64,000 nucleotides of DNA from Streptomyces sp. SID12488 (GTDB lineage Bacteria > Actinomycetota > Actinomycetes > Streptomycetales > Streptomycetaceae), in assembly GCF_010548275.1 (NCBI RefSeq), contig NZ_JAAGLT010000018.1, positions 62,001 to 126,000 on the forward strand. The letters are read 5' to 3'. The translations under genes were made by a program, and so were the position numbers. Of this stretch, positions 7,551 to 16,769 are shown piece after piece (within the stretch, counting starts at the first letter, position 1; every line of letters begins with the position of its first letter). Below the pieces are notes generated by a model. It saw only the letters and a program-made list of their open reading frames with translations, searched no databases and was not told the DNA's origin.

Positions 7551-9095
7551 GTGACATATCCGGGACCGCCGAGGCCGGTTCACGTCTCCGCCACACCCCT
7601 CGCGGAACTGGTCGGCCAGCTGGGTGCCCCACAGCCCCCGGCCCCGCAGGACACCGCGCAGGACGTGATCGTCGCGGTCACGGGCATCACCCACGACTCG
7701 CGCGCCGTCCGTCCCGGCGACCTGTACGCCGCCCTCCCGGGGGCCCGGCTGCACGGCGCCGACTTCGTGACCCAGGCCGCGGGACTCGGCGCGGCCGCCG
7801 TGCTGACCGACCCCACCGGCGCCGAACGAGCCGCCGCCACCGGGCTTCCGGTGCTGGTGGCCGACGACCCGCGCGCGCGGATGGGCGAACTGGCGGCCAC
7901 GATCTACGGCCGTCCGGGGCGCGATCTGCTCCAGATCGGGATCACCGGCACCTCCGGCAAGACCACCACCGCGTACCTCGTCGAGGGCGGCCTCCGGACG
8001 GAGCGGGCCACCGGGCTGATCGGCACGGTCGAGACGCGCATCGGCGACGAGCGCATCAAGTCCGAACGCACCACGCCCGAGGCCACCGACCTCCAGGCCC
8101 TGTTCGCGGTGATGCGCGAGCGCGGGGTCGAGGCGGTCGCCATGGAGGTCTCCAGCCATGCGCTGATCCTCGGCCGGGTCGACGGCTGCGTCTTCGACAT
8201 CGCCGTGTTCACCAACCTCAGCCCGGAACACATGGAGTTCCACTCCGGCATGGAGGACTACTTCCAGGCCAAGGCGCGGCTGTTCACTCCCGAACGCAGC
8301 AAACTCGGGGTCGTCAACCACGACGACGCCTACGGCCGGCGGCTCGCCAGGGAGGCCACCGTCCCGGTCATCACCTTCTCCGCCGAGGGCCACCCGGACG
8401 CCGACTGGCGCGCCGAGAACGTCCAGGTCGGCCCGATGGACTCGACGTTCACGGCGGCCGGCCCCAAGGACCAGCGGATCAGCGCCAGGTCGCCGCTCGC
8501 GGGCACCTTCAACGTCGCCAACACCCTCGCCGCGATCGTCGCCCTCGCCGAGGCCGGATTCGCCCCGCAGGCCGCCGCCGACGGCATCGCCGCCGTACCG
8601 GGAGTGCCGGGGCGCCTGGAGCGGGTGGACGTGGGCCAGCCGTATCTCGCGGTCGTCGACTACGCGCACAAGACGGACGCCGTCGAATCGGTGCTGCGCG
8701 CGCTGCGCAAGGTCACCGAGGGCAGCCTGCACGTGGTGCTCGGCTGCGGCGGGGACCGGGACACGACCAAGCGCGCGCCCATGGGCGCCGCCGTGGCCCG
8801 GCTCGCCGACACCGCCGTACTGACCTCCGACAACCCCCGCTCCGAGGACCCCCTCGCGATCCTCGCGGCCATGCTCGAAGGCGCGGCCTCTGTGCCGGCC
8901 CACGAGCGCGGCGAGGTCCAGGTGTTCGAGGACCGGGCCGCGGCCATCACCGCCGCCGTGGCCCGCGCGCGGCCCGGGGACACCGTGCTGGTCGCGGGCA
9001 AGGGCCACGAGCAGGGCCAGGACATCGCCGGGGTGGTCCGTCCGTTCGACGACCGCCAGGTGCTTCGCGAAGCTATCCAGAAGACCCAGGGATGA
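7551..9095 (+). CDS. murE: UDP-N-acetylmuramoyl-L-alanyl-D-glutamate ligase MurE
   Basis: A Mur ligase that adds the third stem-peptide residue (LL-diaminopimelate is expected in streptomycetes) to UDP-MurNAc-L-Ala-D-Glu. The ATP-binding loop GTSGKTTT is near residues 131-138, followed by central and C-terminal Mur ligase domains. The frame opens further upstream, with possible starts at GTG 7395 (AGGA upstream), GTG 7506 (possible leaderless promoter) and GTG 7551 (AGAAGGGCG upstream, giving 514 residues, nearest the family length). I chose 7551. The next gene, murF, starts 5 bases after the stop. Confidence 0.92.
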   Translation: MTYPGPPRPVHVSATPLAELVGQLGAPQPPAPQDTAQDVIVAVTGITHDSRAVRPGDLYAALPGARLHGADFVTQAAGLGAAAVLTDPTGAERAAATGLPVLVADDPRARMGELAATIYGRPGRDLLQIGITGTSGKTTTAYLVEGGLRTERATGLIGTVETRIGDERIKSERTTPEATDLQALFAVMRERGVEAVAMEVSSHALILGRVDGCVFDIAVFTNLSPEHMEFHSGMEDYFQAKARLFTPERSKLGVVNHDDAYGRRLAREATVPVITFSAEGHPDADWRAENVQVGPMDSTFTAAGPKDQRISARSPLAGTFNVANTLAAIVALAEAGFAPQAAADGIAAVPGVPGRLERVDVGQPYLAVVDYAHKTDAVESVLRALRKVTEGSLHVVLGCGGDRDTTKRAPMGAAVARLADTAVLTSDNPRSEDPLAILAAMLEGAASVPAHERGEVQVFEDRAAAITAAVARARPGDTVLVAGKGHEQGQDIAGVVRPFDDRQVLREAIQKTQG

Positions 9096-9099
9096 ACTT

Positions 9100-10512
9100 G
9101 TGATCGCCCTCTCCCTCGCCGAGATCGCAGCTGTCGTCGGCGGGCAGACTTACGACATACCGGATCCGTCGGTCCAGGTCACCGGACAGGTCGTCAGGGA
9201 CTCCCGTGAGGTGGAGCCCGGCAGCCTCTTCGTCGCCTTCGCCGGCGAGCACGTCGACGGCCACGACTTCGCCGCCGCGGTCGTCGAGGCGGGCGCGGTC
9301 GCCGTACTGGCCTCCCGGCCGGTCGGTGTGCCCGCGGTCGTCGTGGACGACGTACAACGGGCGCTGGGCGCCCTCGCGCGGCACGTGGTCCAGAGGCTCG
9401 GCGCGACCCTCGTGGCCCTCACCGGCTCCGCGGGCAAGACCAGCACCAAGGACCTGATCGCCCAGGTGCTCCGGCACAAGGCACCGACGGTCTTCACGCC
9501 CGGCTCGCTCAACAACGAGATCGGGCTGCCGCTGACCGCGCTGAGCGCCACCGAGGAGACCAGGTTCCTGGTCCTGGAGATGGGCGCCCGCGGCATCGGT
9601 CACATCCGCTATCTGACGGAACTGACGCCCCCGCGGATCGGCCTCGTCATCAACGTCGGCACCGCCCACATCGGCGAGTTCGGCGGACGCGAACAGATCG
9701 CACAGGCGAAGGGCGAACTCGTCGAGGCGCTGCCCTCCGAGGCCGACGGCGGCACCGCGATCCTCAATGCCGACGATCCCCTCGTACGGGCCATGGCGAC
9801 TCGAACAAAGGCGAAGGTGATCTTCTTCGGCGAGTCCGGCGAAGCGGACGTACGCGCCGAGAACGTACGACTCACGGACAGGGGACAGCCTGCCTTCAGG
9901 CTCCACACACCCTCCGGTGCAAGCGACGTGACCATGCGCCTGTACGGTGAGCATCACGTGTCGAACGCGCTCGCCGCCGCCGCCGTCGCCCATGAGCTGG
10001 GCATGTCCGCAGACGAGATCGCCACCGCGCTCTCCGAGGCGGGCTCCCTCTCCCGCTGGCGGATGGAGGTCACCGAGCGCCCGGACGGCGTGACGATCGT
10101 CAACGACGCCTACAACGCGAACCCCGAGTCCATGCGAGCGGCTTTGCGCGCGCTCGCGGCCATGGGCAGGGGACGCCGTACGTGGGCGGTGCTCGGCAAG
10201 ATGGCCGAGCTCGGGGACGAGGCGCTCGCCGAGCACGACGCGGTCGGACGGCTGGCCGTCCGGCTCAATGTCGGCAAGCTCGTCGCGGTCGGGGGCAGGG
10301 AAGCGTCCTGGCTCCAACTGGGCGCATATAACGAGGGTTCGTGGGGTGAGGAGTCGGTGCACGTGTCCGACGCACAGGCGGCTGTCGACCTGTTGCGCAG
10401 CGAGCTGCGCCCGGGGGATGTCGTGCTCGTGAAGGCGTCCCGGTCGGTCGGGCTCGAACGGGTGGCGCAGGCGCTGCTGCCCGGCGCCGAGGGTGAGGTT
10501 GCCGTCCGATGA
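9100..10512 (+). CDS. murF: UDP-N-acetylmuramoyl-tripeptide--D-alanyl-D-alanine ligase MurF
   Basis: A 470-residue Mur ligase that adds D-Ala-D-Ala to UDP-MurNAc-tripeptide, completing the cytoplasmic precursor. The P-loop reads TGSAGKTSTKD (about residues 107-117); Ala replaces the more usual Asn of GSNGKTT, as is common in actinobacterial MurF. NNEIGLPLT and NDAYNANPESM are further family motifs. The GTG start has AGGGATGA upstream, and the stop overlaps the mraY start (ATGA). Confidence 0.95.
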   Translation: MIALSLAEIAAVVGGQTYDIPDPSVQVTGQVVRDSREVEPGSLFVAFAGEHVDGHDFAAAVVEAGAVAVLASRPVGVPAVVVDDVQRALGALARHVVQRLGATLVALTGSAGKTSTKDLIAQVLRHKAPTVFTPGSLNNEIGLPLTALSATEETRFLVLEMGARGIGHIRYLTELTPPRIGLVINVGTAHIGEFGGREQIAQAKGELVEALPSEADGGTAILNADDPLVRAMATRTKAKVIFFGESGEADVRAENVRLTDRGQPAFRLHTPSGASDVTMRLYGEHHVSNALAAAAVAHELGMSADEIATALSEAGSLSRWRMEVTERPDGVTIVNDAYNANPESMRAALRALAAMGRGRRTWAVLGKMAELGDEALAEHDAVGRLAVRLNVGKLVAVGGREASWLQLGAYNEGSWGEESVHVSDAQAAVDLLRSELRPGDVVLVKASRSVGLERVAQALLPGAEGEVAVR

Positions 10513-11582
10513 TGAACCAGATCCTGTTCTCGGGAGTCATCGGTCTCTTCCTGACGCTGATCGGCACCCCGCTGCTGATCAAACTGCTGGCACGGAAGGG
10601 CTACGGCCAGTACATCCGTGACGACGGCCCGCGCGAGCACCATGCCAAGCGCGGTACGCCGACCATGGGCGGTATCGCCTTCATCATGGCGACGTTCGCC
10701 GCGTACTTCCTGTCCAAGGTGATCACCGGCAAGCCGCCGACCTTCTCCGGGCTGCTCGTGCTCGGTCTGATGGGCGGCATGGGCCTCGTCGGCTTCCTGG
10801 ACGACTACATCAAGATCGTCAAGCGGCGCTCGCTCGGTCTGCGGGCCAAGGCGAAGATGGCCGGCCAGCTGACCGTCGGTATCGCCTTCGCGGTGCTCTC
10901 GCTCCAGTTCAAGGACAACCTCGGCAACACGCCGGCCTCCACGAAGCTCTCCTTCGTGCAGGACTTCGGCTGGACGATCGGCCCGGTGCTGTTCGTCGTC
11001 TGGGCGCTGTTCATGATCCTTGCCATGTCGAACGGCGTGAACCTGACGGACGGTCTGGACGGCCTCGCCACCGGCGCCTCCGTCCTCGTCTTCGGCGCGT
11101 ACACGTTCATCGGCGTCTGGCAGTTCCAGGAGGCCTGCGCCAACGCGATGACCCTGACCAACCCGTCGGCCTGCTACGAGGTACGAGATCCACTGGACCT
11201 CGCCGTGGTCGCCTCGGCGCTGATGGGCTCCTGCCTCGGCTTCCTGTGGTGGAACACGTCGCCCGCCAAGATCTTCATGGGCGACACCGGTTCACTGGCC
11301 CTGGGCGGCGCGCTCGCCGGCCTCGCGATCTGCTCCCGTACGGAACTGCTGCTGGCGCTCCTCGGCGGCCTGTTCGTCCTGATCACCATGTCGGTGGTCA
11401 TCCAGGTCGGCTCGTTCAAGATGACCGGCAAGCGCGTGTTCCGGATGGCGCCGCTCCAGCACCACTTCGAGCTCAAGGGCTGGTCCGAAGTCCTGGTCGT
11501 GGTCCGCTTCTGGATCATCCAGGGCATCTGCGTGATCGTCGGACTGGGCATCTTCTACGCGGGATGGGCGGCCGAGAAGTGA
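10509..11582 (+). CDS. mraY: Phospho-N-acetylmuramoyl-pentapeptide-transferase MraY
   Basis: A 357-residue polytopic enzyme that transfers phospho-MurNAc-pentapeptide to undecaprenyl phosphate to make lipid I. The catalytic aspartate motifs FLDDYIKI and NLTDGLDGL are present, as is the C-terminal HHFELKGW loop. About ten hydrophobic segments are expected and can be followed. The ATG overlaps the murF stop and the stop overlaps the murD GTG, so murF-mraY-murD are translationally coupled. Confidence 0.96.
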   Translation: MMNQILFSGVIGLFLTLIGTPLLIKLLARKGYGQYIRDDGPREHHAKRGTPTMGGIAFIMATFAAYFLSKVITGKPPTFSGLLVLGLMGGMGLVGFLDDYIKIVKRRSLGLRAKAKMAGQLTVGIAFAVLSLQFKDNLGNTPASTKLSFVQDFGWTIGPVLFVVWALFMILAMSNGVNLTDGLDGLATGASVLVFGAYTFIGVWQFQEACANAMTLTNPSACYEVRDPLDLAVVASALMGSCLGFLWWNTSPAKIFMGDTGSLALGGALAGLAICSRTELLLALLGGLFVLITMSVVIQVGSFKMTGKRVFRMAPLQHHFELKGWSEVLVVVRFWIIQGICVIVGLGIFYAGWAAEK

Positions 11583-13015
11583 CATCCGGTCAGGGCGGCG
11601 ACTGGGACGGAATGCGGATCACCGTCGCCGGTCTCGGGGTGAGCGGCATCAGCGCCGCCCGCGCCCTGACCGCCCTCGGTGCCCTGGTCACCGTCGTGGA
11701 CGGCGGGGACTCCGAGGCCCACCGGGAACGCGCGGCGGCCCTGGAGGGCATCGAGGTACGCCTCGGGGACGCGGAGACGCTGCCCGAGGGCACCGGACTC
11801 GTCGTCACCTCGCCCGGCTGGAAGCCGAGTTCACCGCTCTTCGCGGCTGCGGCCGAGGCGGGTGTGGACGTCGTCGGTGACGTGGAGATCGCCTGGCGGC
11901 TGCGCGGCCCGGATGCCGCGCCCTGGCTGGCGATCACCGGTACCAACGGCAAGACGACCACCACCCAGATGCTCGCCTCGATCCTGCGGGCGGCAGGCCT
12001 GCGTACGGCCGCCGTCGGCAACATCGGCACGCCGATCATCGACGTGGTCCTCGGCGAGGGCACCTACAGCGATCTCGATGTACTCGCCGTCGAACTCTCC
12101 AGCTACCAGCTGCACTGGGCGCCCTCCCTGCGCGTCCACTCCGCCGCCGTCCTCAACCTCGCCCCCGACCACCTCGACTGGCACGGCTCCATGGAGGCGT
12201 ACGCCGCCGACAAGGGCCGGATCTACGAGGGCAATCGGGTCGCCTGTGTCTACAACGTGGATGCCACCGACAAACCGTCCACCGAGGACCTGGTGCGCGA
12301 GGCGGACGTCGAGGAGGGCTGCCGGGCCGTCGGGTTCACGCTCGGCGCGCCCGGACCGTCCCAACTCGGCGTCGTGGACGGCATCCTGGTCGACCGCGCC
12401 TTTGTCGAGAACCGGCAGCGGAACGCCCAGGAACTGGCGGAGGTGGCGGACGTCAACCCGCCGGCCCCGCACAACATCGCCAACGCCCTTGCCGCGGCTG
12501 CCCTCGCACGCGCCTACGGGGTGCCCGCGAAGGCGGTCCGGGACGGCCTTCGGGCCTTCACCCCGGACGCGCACCGCATCGCGCACGTGGCCGACGTGGA
12601 CGGGGTCGCCTACGTCGACGACTCCAAGGCGACCAACACCCACGCGGCCGAGGCCTCCTTGGCGGCGTACGAGTCGATCGTGTGGATCGCCGGCGGGCTC
12701 GCCAAGGGCGCGACCTTCGACGAACTGGTCGCCAAGTCGGCAAAGCGACTTCGTGGGGTGGTGCTGATCGGCGCCGACCGTGCGCAGATCGGCGAAGCCC
12801 TGGCGCGACACGCCCCGGAAGTACCCGTCGTCGACCTCGACCGGACCGACACTGGGGCGATGCTCGCGGCTGTTCAGGAGGCCCGGCGGCTCGCCGAGGC
12901 GGGCGACACGGTGCTGCTGGCACCGGCCTGTGCCTCCATGGACATGTTCGCCAACTACAACAAGCGCGGTGACGCGTTCGCGCAGGCCGTTCGCGAACTC
13001 GCTGCGGGGACCTGA
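11579..13015 (+). CDS. murD: UDP-N-acetylmuramoylalanine--D-glutamate ligase MurD
   Basis: A 478-residue ligase that adds D-glutamate to UDP-MurNAc-L-Ala. The N-terminal Rossmann-like motif VAGLGVSG is followed by the P-loop TGTNGKTTT near residue 120 and the C-terminal DDSKATN motif. I chose the GTG overlapping the mraY stop (GTGA); an ATG at 11612, giving MRITVAGLG, is the alternative. The pathway order places it before murE's reaction although it is encoded after mraY. A palindromic intergenic repeat follows before ftsW. Confidence 0.94.
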   Translation: MTSGQGGDWDGMRITVAGLGVSGISAARALTALGALVTVVDGGDSEAHRERAAALEGIEVRLGDAETLPEGTGLVVTSPGWKPSSPLFAAAAEAGVDVVGDVEIAWRLRGPDAAPWLAITGTNGKTTTTQMLASILRAAGLRTAAVGNIGTPIIDVVLGEGTYSDLDVLAVELSSYQLHWAPSLRVHSAAVLNLAPDHLDWHGSMEAYAADKGRIYEGNRVACVYNVDATDKPSTEDLVREADVEEGCRAVGFTLGAPGPSQLGVVDGILVDRAFVENRQRNAQELAEVADVNPPAPHNIANALAAAALARAYGVPAKAVRDGLRAFTPDAHRIAHVADVDGVAYVDDSKATNTHAAEASLAAYESIVWIAGGLAKGATFDELVAKSAKRLRGVVLIGADRAQIGEALARHAPEVPVVDLDRTDTGAMLAAVQEARRLAEAGDTVLLAPACASMDMFANYNKRGDAFAQAVRELAAGT

Positions 13016-13090
13016 CGGTCGGTCTTCGGCCGCGGTGCCTGGAGGGACGCGTGACTGGGATGTGGCTCGGGAACTGTCGGTGGGTCGTTC

Positions 13091-13172
13091 GCTGCGGGCC
13101 CGTGGGGGCTGGTCGCGCCCCGCGGCGGAGCCGCAGATCGGAAACAGCCCCGCGCCACTCTGGGGCGCGGGG
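13091..13172 (+). repeat. Dispersed palindromic intergenic repeat, copy 1 (murD-ftsW)
   Basis: Shares the phrases GGCTGGTCGCGCC, GCGGCGGAGCCGCA and a final CCCCGCGCC...GGCGCGGGG hairpin (13148-13156 / 13164-13172) with the copies at 54121, 57595 and 59770. Such elements are common between Streptomyces genes. Here the right arm of the hairpin runs into GGAGG (13171-13175), the ftsW ribosome-binding site, so the element may affect ftsW translation. Confidence 0.8.
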
Positions 13173-13180
13173 AGGCTCTG

Positions 13181-14551
13181 ATGGTCAGTAGTCGTACCGG
13201 GCAGGCGCCCGTTCAGGGACGCGTGCGGGTTCGGCGGCCCGCCGCTCCCCGGCCGCCCCGTGACAACCCCGTACGCCGCCTTCACGGGCGCCTGCAGCGG
13301 GCCTGGGACCGGCCGCTGACCGCGTACTACGTGATCCTCGGCGGCTCCCTGCTGATCACGGTGCTCGGGCTGGTGATGGTCTACTCGGCCTCCCAGATCA
13401 AGGCGCTCCAGCTGTCGCTGCCCGGGTCCTTCTTCTTCCGCAAGCAGTTCCTCGCGGCCTCCATCGGCGGCGTGCTGCTGTTCGCGGCCTCGCGCATGCC
13501 CGTGAAGCTGCACCGGGCGCTCGCCTACCCGATCCTCGCCGGCTCCGTCTTCCTGATGGTTCTCGTGCAGGTACCCGGGATAGGGCTGGCGATCAACGGC
13601 AACCAGAACTGGATCTCGCTGGGCGGCTCCTTCCAGATCCAGCCGAGCGAGTTCGGCAAGCTCGCCCTGGTGCTGTGGGGCGCCGACCTGATCGCGCGCA
13701 AGGAGGACAAGCGGCTGCTCACGCAGTGGAAGCACATGCTGGTGCCGCTGGTCCCGGTGACATTCATGCTGCTCGGCCTGATCATGCTCGGCGGCGACAT
13801 GGGGACGGCGATCATCCTCACCGCCATCCTGTTCGGGCTGCTGTGGCTGGCCGGGGCGCCCACGCGACTGTTCGTGGGCGTGCTGTCCGTCGCAGCGTTC
13901 ATCGGCCTGGTCCTCATCAAGACCAGCCCCAACCGCATGGCCCGCTTCCAGTGCATCGGCGCCACCGAGCCCGGCACCGGGGCCAACTCCTGCTGGCAGG
14001 CCGTGCACGGCATCTACGCGCTCGCCTCCGGTGGCCTGTTCGGTTCGGGCCTCGGCGCGAGTGTGGAAAAATGGGGGCAACTGCCCGAAGCGCACACCGA
14101 CTTCATCTTTGCCGTCACCGGGGAGGAACTGGGCCTGGCGGGGACGCTGTCGGTACTCGCCCTCTTCGCGGCCCTAGGCTATGCGGGTATCCGCGTGGCC
14201 GGACGCACGGAGGACCCCTTCGTGAGGTACGCCGCGGGAGGTGTGACCACCTGGATCACCGCTCAGGCAGTGATCAACATCGGTGCGGTGCTCGGCCTGC
14301 TGCCGATCGCCGGTGTCCCGCTCCCGCTGTTCTCCTACGGGGGCTCCGCCCTGCTGCCGACCATGTTCGCCGTCGGACTGCTGATCGCCTTCGCCCGTGA
14401 CGAACCGGGGGCGCGGGCGGCGCTTTCGTTGCGGCAACCTCGCTTTGGTAGAAAGCGGGGAGCCGGGGGCCCGGTGTCCGATCGGAGCCCCCGGAGATGG
14501 AAAACGATGAGACGGCGTGCCTCGGCGGCGCGTTCGTCCGGAGAGCGGTGA
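13181..14551 (+). CDS. ftsW: Peptidoglycan glycosyltransferase FtsW
   Basis: A 456-residue SEDS-family membrane protein that polymerises lipid II at the septum with FtsI. The Arg/Pro-rich N-terminus (about 45 residues) is followed by about ten membrane segments. Family motifs include QPSEFGKLALV, the loop GGDMGTA, and the C-terminal FSYGGSALLPTM. The ATG start has GGGAGG 5 bases upstream, formed by the end of the intergenic repeat. The C-terminus is a basic, low-complexity tail. murG starts 6 bases after the stop. Confidence 0.95.
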   Translation: MVSSRTGQAPVQGRVRVRRPAAPRPPRDNPVRRLHGRLQRAWDRPLTAYYVILGGSLLITVLGLVMVYSASQIKALQLSLPGSFFFRKQFLAASIGGVLLFAASRMPVKLHRALAYPILAGSVFLMVLVQVPGIGLAINGNQNWISLGGSFQIQPSEFGKLALVLWGADLIARKEDKRLLTQWKHMLVPLVPVTFMLLGLIMLGGDMGTAIILTAILFGLLWLAGAPTRLFVGVLSVAAFIGLVLIKTSPNRMARFQCIGATEPGTGANSCWQAVHGIYALASGGLFGSGLGASVEKWGQLPEAHTDFIFAVTGEELGLAGTLSVLALFAALGYAGIRVAGRTEDPFVRYAAGGVTTWITAQAVINIGAVLGLLPIAGVPLPLFSYGGSALLPTMFAVGLLIAFARDEPGARAALSLRQPRFGRKRGAGGPVSDRSPRRWKTMRRRASAARSSGER

Positions 14552-14557
14552 ATTTCG

Positions 14558-15649
14558 GTGCATGTCGTACTCGCCGGTGGGGGGACCGCCGGTCACATCG
14601 AGCCCGCGCTCGCCCTCGCGGACGCCCTGCGCAGGGCTGATCCCACAGTGGGGATCACGGCCCTGGGCACGGAACGCGGTCTGGAGACCCGGCTCGTCCC
14701 CGAACGGGGCTATGACCTGGCGCTGATCCCAGCGGTCCCCCTGCCGCGCAAGCCCACCCCCGAACTGATCACCGTCCCCGGACGGCTGCGCGGCACGATC
14801 AAGGCCGCCGAGCAGATCCTGGAACGCACCAAGGCCGACGCGGTTGTCGGTTTCGGCGGCTATGTGGCCCTGCCCGGCTACCTCGCCGCCAAGCGCCTGG
14901 GTGTGCCGATCGTCGTCCACGAGGCCAACGCCCGTCCCGGCCTCGCCAACAAGATCGGCTCGCGGTACGCCGCCCAGGTCGCCGTCTCCACCCCGGACAG
15001 CAAGCTCCGCGGTGCCCGCTACATCGGCATCCCGCTGCGCCGTTCCATCGCCACCCTCGACCGGGCCGCCGTACGCCCCGAGGCGCGGGCCGCGTTCGGG
15101 CTCGACCCGAGCCTGCCGACGCTGCTGGTCTCCGGCGGTTCGCAGGGCGCCCGGCACCTGAACGAGGTGATCGAGCGGGTCGCGCCGTACCTCCAGCAGG
15201 CCGGTATCCAGGTGCTGCACGCGGTCGGCCCGAAGAACGAACTGCCGCAGGTACACCAGATGCCGGGGATGCCCCCCTACATCCCGGTACCGTACGTGGA
15301 CCGGATGGACCTCGCGTACGCCGCGGCCGACATGATGCTCTGCCGCGCGGGCGCGATGACCGTCGCCGAACTCTCCGCCGTCGGACTCCCGGCCGCCTAC
15401 GTACCGCTGCCCATCGGCAACGGCGAACAGCGGCTGAACGCCCAGCCGCTGGTCAAGGCCGGCGGCGGACTCCTGGTCGACGACGCGGAACTGACGCCCC
15501 AATGGGTGCAGCAGAACGTCCTGCCCGTCCTCGCGGACCCGCACCGGCTGTACGAGATGTCCCGCGCCGCCAGCGAGTTCGGCCGCCGGGACGCCGACGA
15601 GCTGCTCGTCGGCATGGTGTACGAGGCGATCGCCTCGCGCCACCGCTAG
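14558..15649 (+). CDS. murG: Lipid II synthase MurG
   Basis: A 363-residue GT-B glycosyltransferase that adds GlcNAc from UDP-GlcNAc to lipid I, giving lipid II, on the inner face of the membrane. The N-terminal GGGTAGHIEPA motif, the central SGGSQGARHLN motif, and the C-terminal AGAMTVAELSAVGLP and NGEQRLNAQPL motifs are all present. The GTG start has only a modest ribosome-binding site (GGTGA overlapping the ftsW stop), which suggests coupling to ftsW. Confidence 0.96.
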   Translation: MHVVLAGGGTAGHIEPALALADALRRADPTVGITALGTERGLETRLVPERGYDLALIPAVPLPRKPTPELITVPGRLRGTIKAAEQILERTKADAVVGFGGYVALPGYLAAKRLGVPIVVHEANARPGLANKIGSRYAAQVAVSTPDSKLRGARYIGIPLRRSIATLDRAAVRPEARAAFGLDPSLPTLLVSGGSQGARHLNEVIERVAPYLQQAGIQVLHAVGPKNELPQVHQMPGMPPYIPVPYVDRMDLAYAAADMMLCRAGAMTVAELSAVGLPAAYVPLPIGNGEQRLNAQPLVKAGGGLLVDDAELTPQWVQQNVLPVLADPHRLYEMSRAASEFGRRDADELLVGMVYEAIASRHR

Positions 15650-15674
15650 GCGACGAAGGAAGGCAGGAAAGGGC

Positions 15675-16493
15675 GTGGCCGGAGGAGCGACGACCGCGGA
15701 ACGCGGCGAACGGCAGCAGGACACCTCCGGCCCGCCCCGTCGGCCGGGCCTCCTCGGCCGCCTGGGGCCGCGCAGGCTGCGTACGGTCGTCCTCCTGGCC
15801 CTCGCCCTGCTCGTCCTCGGCGGGGGCGCCCTCTGGGTCCTCTACGGCTCCCGGTGGACGCGGGTGGAGCGCGTGTCGGTGTCGGGGACCGGTGTTCTGA
15901 CGCAGGCACAGGTGCGGGAGGCCGCCGACGTGCCGGTCGGGGAACCGCTCGTTTCCGTCGGCACCGACGCGATCGAGTCCCGACTGCTCCGGAAATTGCC
16001 CCGAATTGACTCGGTTGAGGTCACTCGATCCTGGCCGCACGGAATCGGGCTGAAAGTGGTCGAACGTACCCCTGTCCTGATTGTCGAAAGCACCGGGAAT
16101 GGGGGCAAGTATGTCGAAGTGGACGCGAAAGGCGTGCGATTCGCGACGGTTTCAGATGCGCCCAAAGGTGTACCCGTATTGGAATTGACGCTGTCCCGGA
16201 CCGGTTCGCAGACCGCCAGTCTGCGCCGCTTCGGCAGTGACCGGCTGGTGCGCGAGGCGGTGCGGGTGGCAGGTGAACTGCCGGGTGCCGTCGCGCGCGC
16301 CGTCCGGACCGTCGAGGTGCGCTCGTACGACTCCGTCTCGCTGGAGTTGGGCGACGGCCGGACCGTCGAGTGGGGGAGCAGTGAGAAGGGCGGCGCGAAA
16401 GCCCGTGCGCTCACCGCCCTCATGAAAGCGGCTCCGGGTGCGCGGCACTTCGACGTGAGTGTCCCCACCGCCCCTGCGTCATCAGGGAGTTGA
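15675..16493 (+). CDS. ftsQ: Cell division protein FtsQ (POTRA domain)
   Basis: A 272-residue bitopic protein with a basic N-terminal tail, one membrane segment (about residues 36-57) and an extracytoplasmic POTRA domain beginning near residue 63 (RVERVSVSGTGVLTQAQV), followed by the FtsQ/DivIB domain. It links FtsL and other divisome parts. The GTG start has AGGAAAGGG upstream. The stretch at about 15990-16200 uses many A/T-ending codons (AAA, ATT, GAA, TTG) compared with neighbouring genes. Confidence 0.92.
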   Translation: MAGGATTAERGERQQDTSGPPRRPGLLGRLGPRRLRTVVLLALALLVLGGGALWVLYGSRWTRVERVSVSGTGVLTQAQVREAADVPVGEPLVSVGTDAIESRLLRKLPRIDSVEVTRSWPHGIGLKVVERTPVLIVESTGNGGKYVEVDAKGVRFATVSDAPKGVPVLELTLSRTGSQTASLRRFGSDRLVREAVRVAGELPGAVARAVRTVEVRSYDSVSLELGDGRTVEWGSSEKGGAKARALTALMKAAPGARHFDVSVPTAPASSGS

Positions 16494-16583
16494 CGCCTGT
16501 CCGTGCAGGCCACCACCCTGGTTGGGCATCGCTATGGCTGATCACATAGGGTGAAAAGAAAAACGGGAGGTTCGGCGTGTTCG

Positions 16584-16613
16584 TTGAACGTGCGCCACTT
16601 GTCGACTTAGTGT
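16584..16613 (+). promoter_or_regulatory. Putative ftsZ promoter
   Basis: TTGAAC (16584-16589) and TAGTGT (16608-16613) lie 18 bases apart, a good match to the vegetative consensus. A start near 16620 gives a leader of about 150 bases. Streptomyces ftsZ is known to have several promoters in the ftsQ-ftsZ gap, one developmentally controlled; which one this corresponds to cannot be told from sequence. Confidence 0.55.
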
Positions 16614-16638
16614 CCTGTTCGGAAGAGTCCAAGGAACA

Positions 16639-16743
16639 GACACACTGGTAACCCTAAACTTCAACGTTAGGGTTCGGGTCGGCGTTCGGACCGTCCCACT
16701 TCGGCATGAGTTGTCCGTTCGCCGCAATCGCGAACGGCGACAC
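16639..16743 (+). promoter_or_regulatory. ftsZ leader: inverted repeat and two GACAC sites
   Basis: Contains a near-perfect inverted repeat AACCCTAA (16650-16657) / TTAGGGTT (16667-16674) and two GACAC pentamers (16639-16643 and 16739-16743), the core recognised by the sporulation regulator WhiA. A pentamer occurs often by chance, so WhiA binding is only a suggestion; ftsZ is a plausible developmental target. Confidence 0.35.
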
Positions 16744-16769
16744 GTAACTCGAGGCGAGAGGCCTTCGAC

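Noticed and set aside
16534..16554. TCAC-N5-GTGA near the ftsZ promoter as a BldD site
   Set aside because: The BldD box has the arms in the opposite orientation (GTGA then TCAC), so the match is not valid.
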